A stretch of 64,000 nucleotides of DNA from Chitinophaga silvisoli. GTDB taxonomy: Bacteria; Bacteroidota; Bacteroidia; Chitinophagales; Chitinophagaceae. The stretch covers positions 62,001-126,000 of the forward strand of contig NZ_QTJV01000013.1 of NCBI RefSeq assembly GCF_003412465.1, read 5' to 3'. Under the pieces are notes generated by a model, which was given only the letters and a program-made list of their open reading frames with translations, did not search any database and had not been told where the DNA came from. A program made the translations under genes and the position numbers. This document shows, piece after piece, positions 8,181-16,729 of the stretch (the stretch's first letter is position 1; each line of letters opens with the position of its first letter).

Positions 8181-8653
8181 AAATTTTCTCCAGGTTCCGT
8201 ATGAATTGTAGGGTTTCTATTAAAAAATGATCATCAATCGAAATGCCAAAGGACATCATCTAATGCTTAAGCCTGGTAGTAAAGTGTGACAAGGGACGCA
8301 TCTGGCAATTCCGACCTGGTCAGGGATGCCTATTCACCTGAGCCAGAGGGCATTTAATAAAAAGAACAGGTTGGATGAGCTGGTTTTAATTATCAGGTAT
8401 TGGCGGGTGAATCGTCATCTGAACAACGTCCAGGTTGGCAAAATATTTGAGCGGTGCCGGGAACGTATTTCCTTTTTACCACAAAATGTGCTTTTAAAAT
8501 CCTTTGTCGTTGAGCATAAATTACGTGGTGGTACCAAAACTAATATGCAGTTTAACATTTGGAATCTCCATAATCATGAAGAAACACCCTTATTTGCCAA
8601 GAGTATAGGAAAGATAGTGCTTACAGGAATTATGGTATTTATCAGGAAAGGGA
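8181..8653. other. Stretch without a convincing gene
   Basis: One frame on the plus strand (8326-8661) is open but has no homology I can recognise and runs into the stop end of the opposite gene. The minus strand has frequent stops, so it does not contain the missing DNA-binding half of the truncated AraC paralogue at 8654. I regard the stretch as degenerate sequence. Confidence 0.5.
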
Positions 8654-9112
8654 TCAGTTGATCCGGTGAGCCAGCAATAACAATAGCTGAAGATGAATCA
8701 ATATAGCCTCTTTCTTATCCTCATGTAGCCCCTCCATCTCCTGCCTGATCATTTTAAACAGCATCCCGATGGCACTTGCCTGGCCCTGTGGCGGGTTGCT
8801 GATAATCATCTTTAAATTGAAGATTTTGTCCTGGTCAAACAATCGGGCTACGTGGGGATATTTCTCAAAATATTTAGTGCTTACCTTGCAGTAATGCAGG
8901 GTAGCCTTGCCTGATAAGCTCCAGATTAAGCTGCTGCCGGGTTTCATAAAAACAAGATCCCCGGACGAAAGGAAGGACAGGTGTGTTCCTAAGAAAACAA
9001 AACCGGTTCCGGATACGATTTGCAGGATCTGGTAAGCATTATCATTCAGATGCCGGTCAATAAATTCCGGGCTGGAATTACACCTGACAGTCAACTCAGC
9101 GTTTGTTTTCAT
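8654..9112 (-). CDS. AraC-like cupin sensor domain without a DNA-binding domain (truncated paralogue)
   Basis: 152 residues from the ATG at 9112. It is a cupin sensor (QILQIVSGTGFVFLGTHL, GDLVFMKPGSSLIW) that stops at LIHLQLLLLLAHRIN. The same helix in the complete AraC gene just upstream reads MLQLQLLLLESQRAG and is followed there by ~110 residues of HTH. Here the protein ends at once, so the whole DNA-binding half is missing. It follows the full-length gene by 31 bases and may be co-transcribed. It could be a decayed duplicate or a domain that modulates its neighbour by heterodimerising. Confidence 0.65.
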   Translation of the reverse strand: MKTNAELTVRCNSSPEFIDRHLNDNAYQILQIVSGTGFVFLGTHLSFLSSGDLVFMKPGSSLIWSLSGKATLHYCKVSTKYFEKYPHVARLFDQDKIFNLKMIISNPPQGQASAIGMLFKMIRQEMEGLHEDKKEAILIHLQLLLLLAHRIN

Positions 9113-9143
9113 TTTAATGTTTTGTACCACACCGGTATTGTGC

Positions 9144-10085
9144 TCAGGTTCTTGCTGCCAGGGTAGTTTTTCGAAATGCGAGTGGAGATATATTTTCTTT
9201 CTTTTTAAAGAAAGAAGTAAAAGCCGCCTGTCCGGAAAACCCAAGTCCGTCGCTGATCTCATTAATCCCCCAGTCGGTATGAACCAGCAGTGATTTTGCC
9301 TCATGCAATAAACGCTCCTGGATATGATCCCTGACCGTCTTACCGGTATGATTCTTCACCAGGGAATTGAGGTAATTGGGATGAACATGCAATTCATCTG
9401 CAAATTCAGTGGCTGTCTTTAGCCTGGTGATGGCATTACGATCCTGCATTTGAAAAGCAGATTCCAGTAAGGATAAGAACCTGTAGATATGGCCATATCC
9501 TTCCGTCACTTCTGTCTGTACACGGTTTTTACCCGCGCGCTGACTTTCCAGCAAGAGTAATTGCAATTGGAGCATGATCGCCTGTTTGCTGTCTTCGCTG
9601 TCGCTTTGGGCCTCTCTCAGCATGGTGGCAAAGTAGCTATTGATAATATGGGACTGGTCTTCCTGCAACTGGATCACTGCCTTGCCGGGTAAAAAATAGG
9701 GGAACTGCCTGAGCCATTGCAGTACATGTTCTGCATCGCGGCCGAAAAAGTCGGGATGGATGAGGCAAAAATGCCCGCCGGTAGCTGCGGAAGTCGTCTG
9801 CCAGGATACGATCTCATCAGGATGTAAAAATCCTATTTCGTGGGGCCCCATTTCATACCGGTGTAATCCTACAGTGAGGATGCCGGTACCGGATGTCATG
9901 TGGAAGATCTTATAGAACTTCCGGCGGTGTGGGGAAATATAATCCTTCACAGGATAGGTTTCCCTATTCTGAATGACAAAATAGCCTGAGTCAACCGGGT
10001 AATGCTGCACATCCAGTAAGGGAATTTGGTAACTGTCTGTCGCAAAGGTTTCAAGCGCTTTCCTTGGTATCGAAGAATTTTCCAT
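9144..10085 (-). CDS. AraC-family transcriptional regulator
   Basis: 313 residues: a cupin domain (about 30-150; MTSGTGILTVGLHRYEMGPH), a helical linker and a C-terminal AraC domain (TATEFADELHVHPNYLNSLV; INEISDGLGFSGQAAFTSFF) ending in ISPLAFRK. This layout is common in Bacteroidota regulators controlling oxidoreductases. It lies downstream of an SDR on the same strand, separated by a 15-bp perfect hairpin, and is followed by its truncated paralogue. Its likely target is the SDR gene. Confidence 0.92.
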   Translation of the reverse strand: MENSSIPRKALETFATDSYQIPLLDVQHYPVDSGYFVIQNRETYPVKDYISPHRRKFYKIFHMTSGTGILTVGLHRYEMGPHEIGFLHPDEIVSWQTTSAATGGHFCLIHPDFFGRDAEHVLQWLRQFPYFLPGKAVIQLQEDQSHIINSYFATMLREAQSDSEDSKQAIMLQLQLLLLESQRAGKNRVQTEVTEGYGHIYRFLSLLESAFQMQDRNAITRLKTATEFADELHVHPNYLNSLVKNHTGKTVRDHIQERLLHEAKSLLVHTDWGINEISDGLGFSGQAAFTSFFKKKENISPLAFRKTTLAART

Positions 10086-10120
10086 ATTGTAAGCCTAAGT
10101 TACTTAAAAATTAGCGGCAA

Positions 10121-10160
10121 ATAGTTATAACCAGGTCTGAGCCAGCCTGGTTATAACTAT
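10121..10160 (-). terminator. 15-bp perfect hairpin between the SDR and AraC genes
   Basis: ATAGTTATAACCAGG (10121-10135) pairs without mismatch with CCTGGTTATAACTAT (10146-10160) around a 10-nt loop. It lies between the SDR stop (10180) and the AraC start (10085). There is no clean T-run, so it may be a terminator, an operator or a processing site. Confidence 0.55.
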
Positions 10161-10179
10161 GGTGTGCAGTATCCATCGC

Positions 10180-11019
10180 TTAGAAATCAGTAGACTTACT
10201 AATGCTTTCATAAGTTTTCAGGTCTGCCTGTAAAGCCTCAATTTTGCTGTTGGCCATTCCGAAGGAATCTGTACCGAGGAACAGGTGAAGTGGTTTAGTC
10301 TCCATTTCGGCGACTTTGATAAAAGCGGCCGCAGCTTTTTCAGGATCTCCTGGCTGATTGCCGATGATCTGATCGTTATGAATCACTTCCAGCTCACGTG
10401 CTTCTTTATATTCGCTGATAGGGGAAGCGGCGGTGCGAAGGGATCCCTGCAGCAGGAAATTGGTTTTAAAATAGCCTGGGTATACAATAGTAGCAGAGAC
10501 TCCCATAGATTTTACTTCGGCAGACAGGGCCTCTGTTAATCCCGCTACGGCAAATTTGGTAGCGTTATAGATCCCCCATCCAGGGAAGGTGCCCATAAAA
10601 CCGGCTATGGAAGAGATGTTAAAAAACATACCTGCCTTTTTCTGCCGGTAATGTGGCATCACATTGCGGATCACGTTCAATGTACCGAATACGTTTACAT
10701 CGAAATTCTTACGGGCTTCTTCATCTGTGAGCTCTTCCAGTGTACCTAATTGTCCATAACCGGCATTGTTCACCACCACATCTATAGCGCCGAGTTTTGC
10801 AATAATTTCCTGAACCGCCTGGTGAACAGCTGCATCGCTATTGAGGTCTACCTGCAGGGGCAGGAAATCATCACCTGCATAGTTTACTTCTTTACTCAGT
10901 GCACCTGCATCTCTTGAGGTGGCGGCTACCTTGTAGCCTTCTTTCAGCAGGCGTTGTACTAAAGCTAAACCCAGGCCTTTTGAAGCACCGGTGATAAACC
11001 AAACTTTTTTTGTTGCCAT
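10180..11019 (-). CDS. SDR-family oxidoreductase
   Basis: 279 residues. The cofactor motif TGASKGLG is at about 10-17, NNAGYG near 90, the catalytic Ser in ISSIAG and the YNATKFAVAGL Tyr/Lys pair near 155. The long C-terminal part (after YPGYFKTNFL) matches the 'SDR family' members often paired with AraC regulators in Bacteroidota. It should use NADP, since a Ser/Arg pair (TSRDA) follows the second strand. Substrate unknown. The AraC gene downstream is its probable regulator. Confidence 0.93.
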   Translation of the reverse strand: MATKKVWFITGASKGLGLALVQRLLKEGYKVAATSRDAGALSKEVNYAGDDFLPLQVDLNSDAAVHQAVQEIIAKLGAIDVVVNNAGYGQLGTLEELTDEEARKNFDVNVFGTLNVIRNVMPHYRQKKAGMFFNISSIAGFMGTFPGWGIYNATKFAVAGLTEALSAEVKSMGVSATIVYPGYFKTNFLLQGSLRTAASPISEYKEARELEVIHNDQIIGNQPGDPEKAAAAFIKVAEMETKPLHLFLGTDSFGMANSKIEALQADLKTYESISKSTDF

Positions 11020-11114
11020 TGTTGTAATTATTAAAGTGATTAATTATTTACTTGTACGATACAAAGGTGGGACATATTGAGCGGGGGCTGTTTACTCCGA
11101 TAACAGGTAAATTT

Positions 11115-11263
11115 TCGAATTTCAAATATGGGTCGGGGAGGCTTATTCCGAATTTCAAATATGGGCTGGGGGGCTTATTCCGAATTCCAAATATGGGTAG
11201 AGGAGTCCTATTCCGAATTTTAAATATGGGCTGAGGCATATTATTCCGAATTCCAAATATGGG
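11115..11263. repeat. 33-bp minisatellite, five copies
   Basis: The core CCGAATTTCAAATATGGG recurs with starts at 11115, 11148, 11180, 11213 and 11246, i.e. every 32-33 bp. Copies vary by one to three bases in the core and more in the G-rich spacer. The repeat sits between the SDR start and the beta-lactamase gene. Both strands are open across it only because the unit lacks stops, so I do not call the two ORFs genes. Confidence 0.85.
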
Positions 11264-11357
11264 TAGAAGAGTCTATTCCCGGCGATTTCAATTTAAATAC
11301 TAGCCATTACCAATTATTAACTATATCTTGAAGCCCCATCCTAAAACCCGGGATTAT

Positions 11358-12227
11358 ATGTTACCGAAAAATTGCCTGCTGTTAAGCTGTTTATTATGTG
11401 TCAGTTTCCCTTCCTTTGCTCAAAAGGTAGTTGAGCCGGCATTTAAAAATCCGGAATGGACGAAGCCTTATTCCCCCTTTCAGATTGCGGGCAACCTCTA
11501 TTATGTGGGCACATATGACCTGGCTTGCTACCTTATTGTGACTGACCAGGGGAATATCCTGATCAATACGGGCGTGCAATCTTCAGCGCCCCAGATCAAG
11601 GCAAATATTGCGTCTTTGGGATTCAGACTTTCTGATGTAAAGATCCTTTTAAATACCCAGGCACATTATGACCACATGGGTGCTATGGCAGCAATAAAGA
11701 AAGAGTCAGGAGCGAAATTGATGATAGATGCAGGGGATGCAGGAGTTGTGGCCGATGGAGGACAATCAGATTATTTAGATGGTGGGCGCAATTGTCTTTT
11801 TGCCCCTGTGAAAGTGGACAGGATTTTACATGATGGGGATACGATACAGCTTGGGGACATGAAACTGGTGATGTTGCATCATCCGGGGCACACCAAAGGG
11901 TCCTGCAGCTTTTTGTTTGATGTAAAAGATGCGAAACGTTCTTACAGGGTGTTGATAGCTAATATCCCGACAATTATTACGGATAAGCCTTTTTCTGAGT
12001 TAAAAAGGTATCCTGGAATTGCCAGGGATTATGGGTATACGATAAAAGCGATGAAGGGCTTATCGTTTGATATTTGGCTGGCATCGCATGGGAGTCAGTT
12101 TGAGCTTCAGAAGAAGCATAAGGAAGGTAGTGGGTATCATCCGGAGGCGTTTATGGATAAGGAAGGGTATGATCTGGAAATAAAGGATTGTGAGGAGGAG
12201 TACCTGGAGAAGATGAAAAAAAAGTAA
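11358..12227 (+). CDS. Subclass B3 metallo-beta-lactamase with Gln116 (GOB-like)
   Basis: 289 residues from the ATG at 11358 (a TTG at 11328 is a poorer start). A Sec signal peptide is visible (LLLSCLLCVSFPSFAQ). The zinc site reads NTQAHYDHMG: Q101, H103, D105 and H106, then H178 in PGHTKG and H244 in ASHGSQ. Normal B3 enzymes have His at the first position; GOB enzymes of Elizabethkingia carry Gln there, and this protein shares that trait. Its length is also that of GOB. It should hydrolyse beta-lactams, possibly carbapenems, in the periplasm. It is chromosomal with no mobile element nearby, so it is an intrinsic gene. Confidence 0.88.
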   Translation: MLPKNCLLLSCLLCVSFPSFAQKVVEPAFKNPEWTKPYSPFQIAGNLYYVGTYDLACYLIVTDQGNILINTGVQSSAPQIKANIASLGFRLSDVKILLNTQAHYDHMGAMAAIKKESGAKLMIDAGDAGVVADGGQSDYLDGGRNCLFAPVKVDRILHDGDTIQLGDMKLVMLHHPGHTKGSCSFLFDVKDAKRSYRVLIANIPTIITDKPFSELKRYPGIARDYGYTIKAMKGLSFDIWLASHGSQFELQKKHKEGSGYHPEAFMDKEGYDLEIKDCEEEYLEKMKKK

Positions 12228-12305
12228 TAAATGCTTTTCCTACTTATAGCTTAATAATATATCCTGAATGCGTTCAATTGTTACAGTTTTTAATAGTCCT
12301 GGAAA

Positions 12306-12556
12306 TCATTTTGATTTCATCTCTTTCCTTATTTTCGTCATGATGGCGCTGTCTATCGTACACCCTGTCATTGTTATGATATAGTCTACATTATTCATGT
12401 ATGCTGCCTTTACCATAAAATGGCCGGAGTCATTCATTTTATATTCCACCCCATATTGCGTGAGGTCCTCTTGTTCATGGTTGTTCAGGTTATAATCATT
12501 TAAAATGCGAGAAATATTGAGGCGATTCTTAAGGTGGTGACTTAATTTCTTTTTCT
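12306..12556 (-). pseudogene. C-terminal relic of an unidentified gene
   Basis: An open frame without an early start codon, running from after a TAG near 12557 to a TGA at 12306-12308. The product contains LNDYNLNNHEQEDLTQYGVE and ends in MTKIRKEMKSK. The composition is that of a real soluble protein. A late ATG would leave only about 50 residues. It overlaps the stop of the small membrane protein upstream, so it may be the second, frameshifted half of one locus. Confidence 0.4.
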
Positions 12557-12811
12557 TCTACGACTTCTTATTTTTCCTGCAAGGTCTGATATCCATTGCT
12601 TTTTAATTCCCATTAAGATGATGAAACTACCTGTAAAGTAATTAACGACTAATGGCATTTCCACTTTAGAATTCCTTTTAAAATCAAAGTACTCATACTG
12701 GGATATACCCCTTAGATCCATCAAAATAGTAATTAAGATAAATATAACTCCTATGGAGATTCCTAATACATTCCCCCATTTTCTCAAAAAATCCCCTAAA
12801 GCCTGGATCAT
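12542..12811 (-). CDS. Small hypothetical membrane protein
   Basis: 89 residues with two hydrophobic segments (VLGISIGVIFILITILM, about 15-31; PLVVNYFTGSFIILMGI, about 53-69) and a strongly basic tail (KIRSRRRKRN). I recognise no family. The frame immediately downstream (12306-12556) looks like protein without a start, so the gene could be the front part of a disrupted longer gene. Confidence 0.45.
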   Translation of the reverse strand: MIQALGDFLRKWGNVLGISIGVIFILITILMDLRGISQYEYFDFKRNSKVEMPLVVNYFTGSFIILMGIKKQWISDLAGKIRSRRRKRN

Positions 12812-12975
12812 CTCTTCTGATTTACTGATTGCTGATTGTTAAAGTTCCTGCTGTCAAATATTTGCTTTGTTTCAATTAGAGATAGCATTACTATATAAGA
12901 AGAAGCCATAAAAGAGAAGCAATTTAGACTTTGAAGATTAGGTAATTGCACGAGCAGTACCGTATGCAATTAAAG

Positions 12976-13005
12976 CAAAACGCCGGATTTATTTCCGGCG
13001 TTTTG
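12976..13005 (-). terminator. Terminator of the collagen-like gene
   Basis: CAAAACGCCGG (12976-12986) and CCGGCGTTTTG (12995-13005) form a perfect 11-bp stem with an 8-nt loop, starting 7 bases beyond the stop codon of the leftward gene. Confidence 0.9.
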
Positions 13006-13011
13006 TTTCAA

Positions 13012-15087
13012 TTAAAATAACTTAATAATTGTCAGTCTTGTTGTACCATCTGTGGACAGTGGTAGATTAGTCGCAACATCACTTGCTGATATTACACTGA
13101 TCTTATCACCTGGTACCAGGGAGCACACGGTGGTTACCATTCCGGTAGAGGTGGCAGCAGAAGGGAAAGATGAACTATAAGGCCCTGCTACACCCCAGGC
13201 AAGGACAGTGGTAGTGCCGCTGGTGTTGGTATAACTGATACCTGGGCGCACATTTCCGGCACTGGTATGGGTAGTGGCAAGATTTACAGTGATCATATAT
13301 ACTCCGCTTACACTGGCACTATAGTATACACCATCAAACATACCTGTAGCCGGGGTATTATAATTGTTAAAACTGATATTGCTAAAACTGGAGGTTGAAG
13401 CCGCTGCGGCACTCTGCGAGCGTGTGTTGGTGGCTATTAAGCCAATTGCACCGCTAGTTCCGGAAGATGGAGTAGACCAGGTTCCGTCACCTCTTAAATA
13501 GGTTGTTGCACTGGCGGTACCCGAAGTGGTGCTGATCTTAGCAGTCGTTACAGAGGCATCGGCTATTTTGGAAGTTGTGATGGCGTTATTTGCGATCGTG
13601 GCAACGGCTGTTGTTGTTATTGTAAAATCGCCACTGATTGTTTGGGGGGCCTGCGGGGCACCGGTACTGCCGGTTAGATAGACTTGCCCGCCGGTGGTGC
13701 CATTTTGAAATCCGGCACCTGTGGCACCGGTTGGACCTGTAGCACCAGTGGCTCCGGTTGCTCCAGTATCGCCTTTATCGCCTTTGGGACCTGTAGCTCC
13801 GGTTGGTCCGGTTGCACCTGTGGCTCCTGTTAGACCCATTGGTCCTGTATCGCCAGTATCTCCTTTATCGCCTTTATCGCCTTTGGGGCCGGTTGCTCCG
13901 GTTGCACCTGTGGCTCCAGCTGGACCAGTTGCTCCGGTATCTCCTTTATCACCTTTTGCACCTGTAGCTCCGGTTGCGCCTGTGGCTCCGGCTGGACCTG
14001 TGGCACCCGTATCACCTTTATCGCCCTTTGCACCTGTAGCCCCGGTATCGCCTGTATCTCCTTTATCGCCTTTGGGGCCAGTTGCTCCAGTTGCACCTGT
14101 GGCTCCAGCTGGACCAGTTGCTCCTGTATCACCTTTATCTCCTTTTGCCCCAGTTGCTCCGGTTGCACCTGTGGCTCCGGCTGGACCTGTGGCACCCGTA
14201 TCACCTTTATCGCCCTTTGCACCTGTGGACCCGGTATCGCCTTTATCACCTTTTGCTCCAGTTGCTCCGGTTGCTCCTGTGGCTCCGGCCGGACCTGTGG
14301 CACCCGTATCACCTTTATCACCCTTTGCACCTGTAGCCCCTGTATCTCCTTTATCACCCTTTGCACCGGTTGCTCCGGTTGCGCCTGTGGCTCCGGCCGG
14401 ACCTGTAGCTCCCGTATCACCTTTATCGCCCTTTGCACCTGTGGCCCCTGTATCGCCTTTATCACCTTTTGCACCAGTTGCTCCGGTTGCGCCTGTGGCC
14501 CCGGCCGGACCTGTTGCTCCTGTATCACCTTTATCTCCCTTTGCCCCTGTAGCACCCGTAGCTCCCGTATCACCCTTATCTCCCTTTGGCCCCGTAGCAC
14601 CAGTCGCACCAGTCGCACCCACACTTCCATTACACACATAAGTCGTATAATTCCCATCAATCTCCCCCGCATCCAACACCCCATTACCATTCACATCCGC
14701 CCCCACCTCAATCTTCACGCCTCCCGTACTACAAACACTCCCCGCCGCTTCAACACTCGTCTTCACCAACGCATTCACACCATTCACTCCCACTCCCGCA
14801 CCCGCTCCCAGCAAACTCCATTCAGGAACAAGCGCTGTCCCTTTATTAAAATAAAACCCACTGACACTATCCGTCTGATAAATCATCAAACCCGTAGCCG
14901 GGCTTTCAATCGCATTCTTCTGGGATGATAACATTCTCGGAATTAATAAGCCCTTTACCGTGCTTTTAATATCCAGCATTGCACTTTTATCAGGTTGAGC
15001 ACCATCAGCATTAACGCCTACATTTTGTGCAGAAACATGTAAAGTACATGCAAGTAAAAAAACTGAAAATAGTTTTTTAAGCCGCAT
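13012..15087 (-). CDS. Secreted collagen-like protein with C1q-like C-terminus
   Basis: 691 residues. A signal peptide (KLFSVFLLACTLHVSAQ) precedes a domain often found at the start of Bacteroidota surface fibre proteins (GVNADGAQP, MLDIKSTVKGLLIPRM, GLMIYQTD). Residues ~154-470 are uninterrupted Gly-X-Y triplets built from GATGA, GPAG and KGDKGDTG blocks, as in bacterial collagens. A short linker follows and then a ~150-residue jelly-roll domain like C1q/TNF (FDGVYYSASVSGVYMITVNL; TTRLTIIKLF at the end), which would trimerise the collagen. The first gene of the pair upstream is a T9SS-sorted protein. It is likely a trimeric surface or extracellular fibre; the role (adhesion, matrix) is inferred. 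Confidence 0.9.
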   Translation of the reverse strand: MRLKKLFSVFLLACTLHVSAQNVGVNADGAQPDKSAMLDIKSTVKGLLIPRMLSSQKNAIESPATGLMIYQTDSVSGFYFNKGTALVPEWSLLGAGAGVGVNGVNALVKTSVEAAGSVCSTGGVKIEVGADVNGNGVLDAGEIDGNYTTYVCNGSVGATGATGATGPKGDKGDTGATGATGAKGDKGDTGATGPAGATGATGATGAKGDKGDTGATGAKGDKGDTGATGPAGATGATGATGAKGDKGDTGATGAKGDKGDTGATGPAGATGATGATGAKGDKGDTGSTGAKGDKGDTGATGPAGATGATGATGAKGDKGDTGATGPAGATGATGATGPKGDKGDTGDTGATGAKGDKGDTGATGPAGATGATGATGAKGDKGDTGATGPAGATGATGATGPKGDKGDKGDTGDTGPMGLTGATGATGPTGATGPKGDKGDTGATGATGATGPTGATGAGFQNGTTGGQVYLTGSTGAPQAPQTISGDFTITTTAVATIANNAITTSKIADASVTTAKISTTSGTASATTYLRGDGTWSTPSSGTSGAIGLIATNTRSQSAAAASTSSFSNISFNNYNTPATGMFDGVYYSASVSGVYMITVNLATTHTSAGNVRPGISYTNTSGTTTVLAWGVAGPYSSSFPSAATSTGMVTTVCSLVPGDKISVISASDVATNLPLSTDGTTRLTIIKLF
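13727..14610. repeat. Collagen-type tandem repeat inside the gene
   Basis: The DNA encoding the Gly-X-Y region is a mosaic of short in-frame repeats in multiples of nine bases. The block coding GATGPAGATGATGAKGDKGD recurs about seven times with mostly silent differences. Such a tract is prone to expansion or contraction in units of triplets. It leaves long spurious open frames on the other strand and frame. Confidence 0.9.
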
Positions 15088-15117
15088 TGTCGTGTAATGA
15101 AAATTGAAATTTGGAAA

Positions 15118-16500
15118 TTATAGTTTAATTATTTTGTAAGCCGTCTTAAAGACATTCACAACCCGTACATAATATACTCCCGACATCATCTGACCAAGAT
15201 CAAAAGAGAGACTATTCATGCCAATTATTGTATTGACCGCTTTGCGCGCAATCACCACACCCATATTATTAACTATCTCAACATAAACTTTCTGCTCCCT
15301 GTTAATGCTGAAATTAACAACCACAGGCCCGGATGTAGGATTCGGATACACCTGGAATAACGAATAGTTATATCCCTCCGGTGCCACAATCGCTACATTG
15401 GAATACCGGTAAGTCTTATCTTTAAAAACAATTTTATAACGGTAATATCTCAGACCAGCCCCTTCATTGGCGGTTAACATAGGCTCAGGATCCGTATAAC
15501 CATAATCACGCTTCACATTTGAATTACCCGCCGCAGCCAGTGATTCCAGTGTACTAAAATTTACATTGTCCAGACTCCGTTGCAATTCAAAATGATCTGT
15601 ACTTACTTCATAAGTAGTAGCCCAGCTAAGATTTACCTTATCTGCCACCAGTGCTGCCTGAAGGGCAGTGCCGCGGATTGAATCTGATATTACATTAGCC
15701 AATACATACCTACCGGCAAAACCAGCATTGTTTACACTTATGAAATTACCTGCTGAATCAAAGGCTGTAATAGTTTTCAGGGTTTCATCCCCATTCGCCG
15801 CAGGGATATAATACACACCCAATTCACTTTCAGTAACTCCATTTAACTCAGCATCAAAATATTGAAATGTTACTGCATCCTTAGCTACCGTACTATTAGC
15901 CGCTTTCACATCATAAAACCGGTTAATGCCAAACCCATTTGTCAGTTCAGGCTCCTGGTGTCCTCTTTTAATAAGCGTATATCCCAGATCGTATGAAGGC
16001 GTAAACACCATGCCCAGGTTGCCGGGATTAACTGTACCGCCTGATGCATAAATGTTGGTAGTGCTGATCAGGAAGCCGCCACCTGGTCCCAGCACACGGG
16101 AACGGGCAGTTTCACCACTTAAGGAACCTGTCTCCCCCAGGTCGATATTGTAACCGTTTAAATCAACATTGCCATGGCTGAGTTTTACGCTGCCCGAAAT
16201 ATTGGCGTGCTGCAACAGGCGAAGGGTATCATCACCCTTATCGATGACAATATTGTTAAATGTGGACACAGATGTACCAGAAATGTTCCCGGATCCGGCA
16301 CCTGTAAAGATCACAGATCCATTGCCGGCATTGAAATTACCGGAGTTAGAAAAACCACCATTATTAATAATGATTTTGGCGGTGTCGTTTAAAACAAGGT
16401 GACCACCGTTTGTTATAATCAGTCCCTGTGAAAATACAGGTTGGTATAGGCCAATTGCTACAGGCATGAGTAGCATTGTTACGAACAGTTTTGGGTGCAT
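15118..16500 (-). CDS. Secreted surface protein with T9SS type A sorting domain
   Basis: 460 residues. A signal peptide (MLLMPVAIGLYQPVFSQ) is followed by a beta-rich, Asn/Gly-rich solenoid-like part (about 30-160; NGGHLVLNDTAKIIINNGG), a middle beta domain (fibronectin-III-like; VNLSWATTYEVSTDHFELQR), and a C-terminal ~80-residue type IX secretion sorting domain (FQVYPNPTSGPVVVNF, GVYYVRVV, YKIIKL). It should be secreted through T9SS and attached to the cell surface. It precedes the collagen-like gene by 30 bases on the same strand, so the two probably form an operon for a surface structure. Confidence 0.9.
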   Translation of the reverse strand: MHPKLFVTMLLMPVAIGLYQPVFSQGLIITNGGHLVLNDTAKIIINNGGFSNSGNFNAGNGSVIFTGAGSGNISGTSVSTFNNIVIDKGDDTLRLLQHANISGSVKLSHGNVDLNGYNIDLGETGSLSGETARSRVLGPGGGFLISTTNIYASGGTVNPGNLGMVFTPSYDLGYTLIKRGHQEPELTNGFGINRFYDVKAANSTVAKDAVTFQYFDAELNGVTESELGVYYIPAANGDETLKTITAFDSAGNFISVNNAGFAGRYVLANVISDSIRGTALQAALVADKVNLSWATTYEVSTDHFELQRSLDNVNFSTLESLAAAGNSNVKRDYGYTDPEPMLTANEGAGLRYYRYKIVFKDKTYRYSNVAIVAPEGYNYSLFQVYPNPTSGPVVVNFSINREQKVYVEIVNNMGVVIARKAVNTIIGMNSLSFDLGQMMSGVYYVRVVNVFKTAYKIIKL

Positions 16501-16729
16501 TAGTGCAGTTGCATCTGGTTGTGGCCCAAAAATAACATCTTTTTATTATATGCTAATATTTTATCTATTAAAAGGGTGTTTTTATAGGTGGTAGTCCTTA
16601 TTATTTTGCTAAATACAATCTTAATAAAGTAAAGGCATACTTATTTTAGGTCTTCAGGGGATTCAGCATCGTAAAGGGTCGCGGGTAAAGGGCATAAATA
16701 AGGGGGGGATAAATGAGCAAGTCTATCAT

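Noticed and set aside
8326..8661. 111-residue ORF on the plus strand
   Set aside because: No recognisable domain, a weak start, and it runs into the end of the opposite cupin gene. A faint resemblance of WRVNRHLNNVQVG to outer-membrane barrel segments was too weak to call.
11048..11239. Two ORFs of about 60 residues, one on each strand, in the minisatellite
   Set aside because: Both are translations of the 33-bp repeat, have no proper start context and mirror each other.
11115..11263. CRISPR-like array
   Set aside because: Repeat cores recur every 32-33 bp with similar, not unique, 15-bp spacers, and no cas genes are present.
13721..14641. Long Pro/Val/Ala-rich open frame opposite the collagen-like gene
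   Set aside because: It is the mirror of the Gly-X-Y repeat (APVAPVSPLSP), a by-product of repeat composition, as is the second minus-strand frame at 13830-14690.
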